A stretch of 5,394 bases of DNA from CAYWFP01 sp964457365 (GTDB taxonomy: Bacteria > Planctomycetota > SZUA-567). Made by a program: the position numbers and the translations under genes. Numbering within the stretch: the stretch's first letter is position 1; each line of letters begins with the position of its first letter. Positions 5,382 to 5,394 of the stretch are shown here, piece by piece. The DNA lies in NCBI GenBank assembly GCA_964457365.1, contig CAYWFP010000164.1, positions 1 through 5,394 of the forward strand, given 5' to 3'. Below the pieces are notes generated by a model. The model saw only the letters and a program-made list of their open reading frames with translations. It had not been told where the DNA came from and ran no database searches.

Positions 5382-5394
5382 ATGCCGACAAAGA
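5382..5394 (+). CDS. Possible start of a further gene, cut by the window end
   Basis: ATGCCGACAAAGA begins 26 bases after the second recombinase stop and has GGGG 7 bases upstream. Another ATG at 5369 lacks a ribosome binding site. Only four complete codons are visible, so neither the gene nor its family can be confirmed. Tandem recombinase operons of the RIT type have a third recombinase here, but nothing in these bases tests that. Confidence 0.2.

Noticed and set aside
1..5394. CRISPR array, tRNA or rRNA genes
   Set aside because: No regularly spaced repeats and no tRNA cloverleaf or rRNA-like stretch were seen on either strand.

Overview
The window is about 5.4 kb of bacterial DNA from an accessory region. 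Codons are moderately GC-rich, and an AT-rich control stretch separates two divergent blocks. No gene here identifies the species. The gene families (PIN toxin-antitoxin operon, DUF5659-like small protein, primase-associated ATPase, paired tyrosine recombinases) fit an environmental bacterium carrying integrated mobile DNA, and I would not go further than that.

Layout: bases 1-311 hold no convincing gene but contain several inverted repeats. The largest is an 81-base foldback (147-227) shaped like an integron attC site. Bases 312-1334, minus strand, are a compact three-gene operon read right to left: an XRE-family helix-turn-helix regulator, a small DUF2281/VapB-like antitoxin, and a PIN-domain (VapC-like) ribonuclease toxin. 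Bases 1335-1502 are a divergent control region. It has a perfect 7+6+7 inverted repeat, a TATAAT box pointing into the toxin-antitoxin operon, and a GC-rich hairpin that is terminator-shaped only on the minus strand.

The plus-strand block starts at 1503. It opens with a DUF5659-like small gene that appears to carry a one-base frameshift near 1711-1715. In the present frame it runs straight into the next gene. That gene, from 1794 to 3401, encodes a P-loop ATPase with a C-terminal winged-helix-like segment, resembling the helicase half of primase-helicases of mobile elements but without a primase half. It has its own good ribosome binding site. After a short spacer crowded with TTCGC motifs come two overlapping tyrosine recombinase genes (3534-4478 and 4462-5355). 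Both keep the full catalytic set and are clearly related to each other. A further gene may begin in the last bases.

Inference: the right block looks like the replication/integration module of a mobile element, and the left block looks like an addiction module carried with it or beside it. Neither end of the element is identified. The points most worth checking are the frameshift/fusion at 1711-1794, the pairing of a primase-less ATPase with two recombinases, the TTCGC cluster as a possible recombinase or regulator site, and the attC-like foldback.
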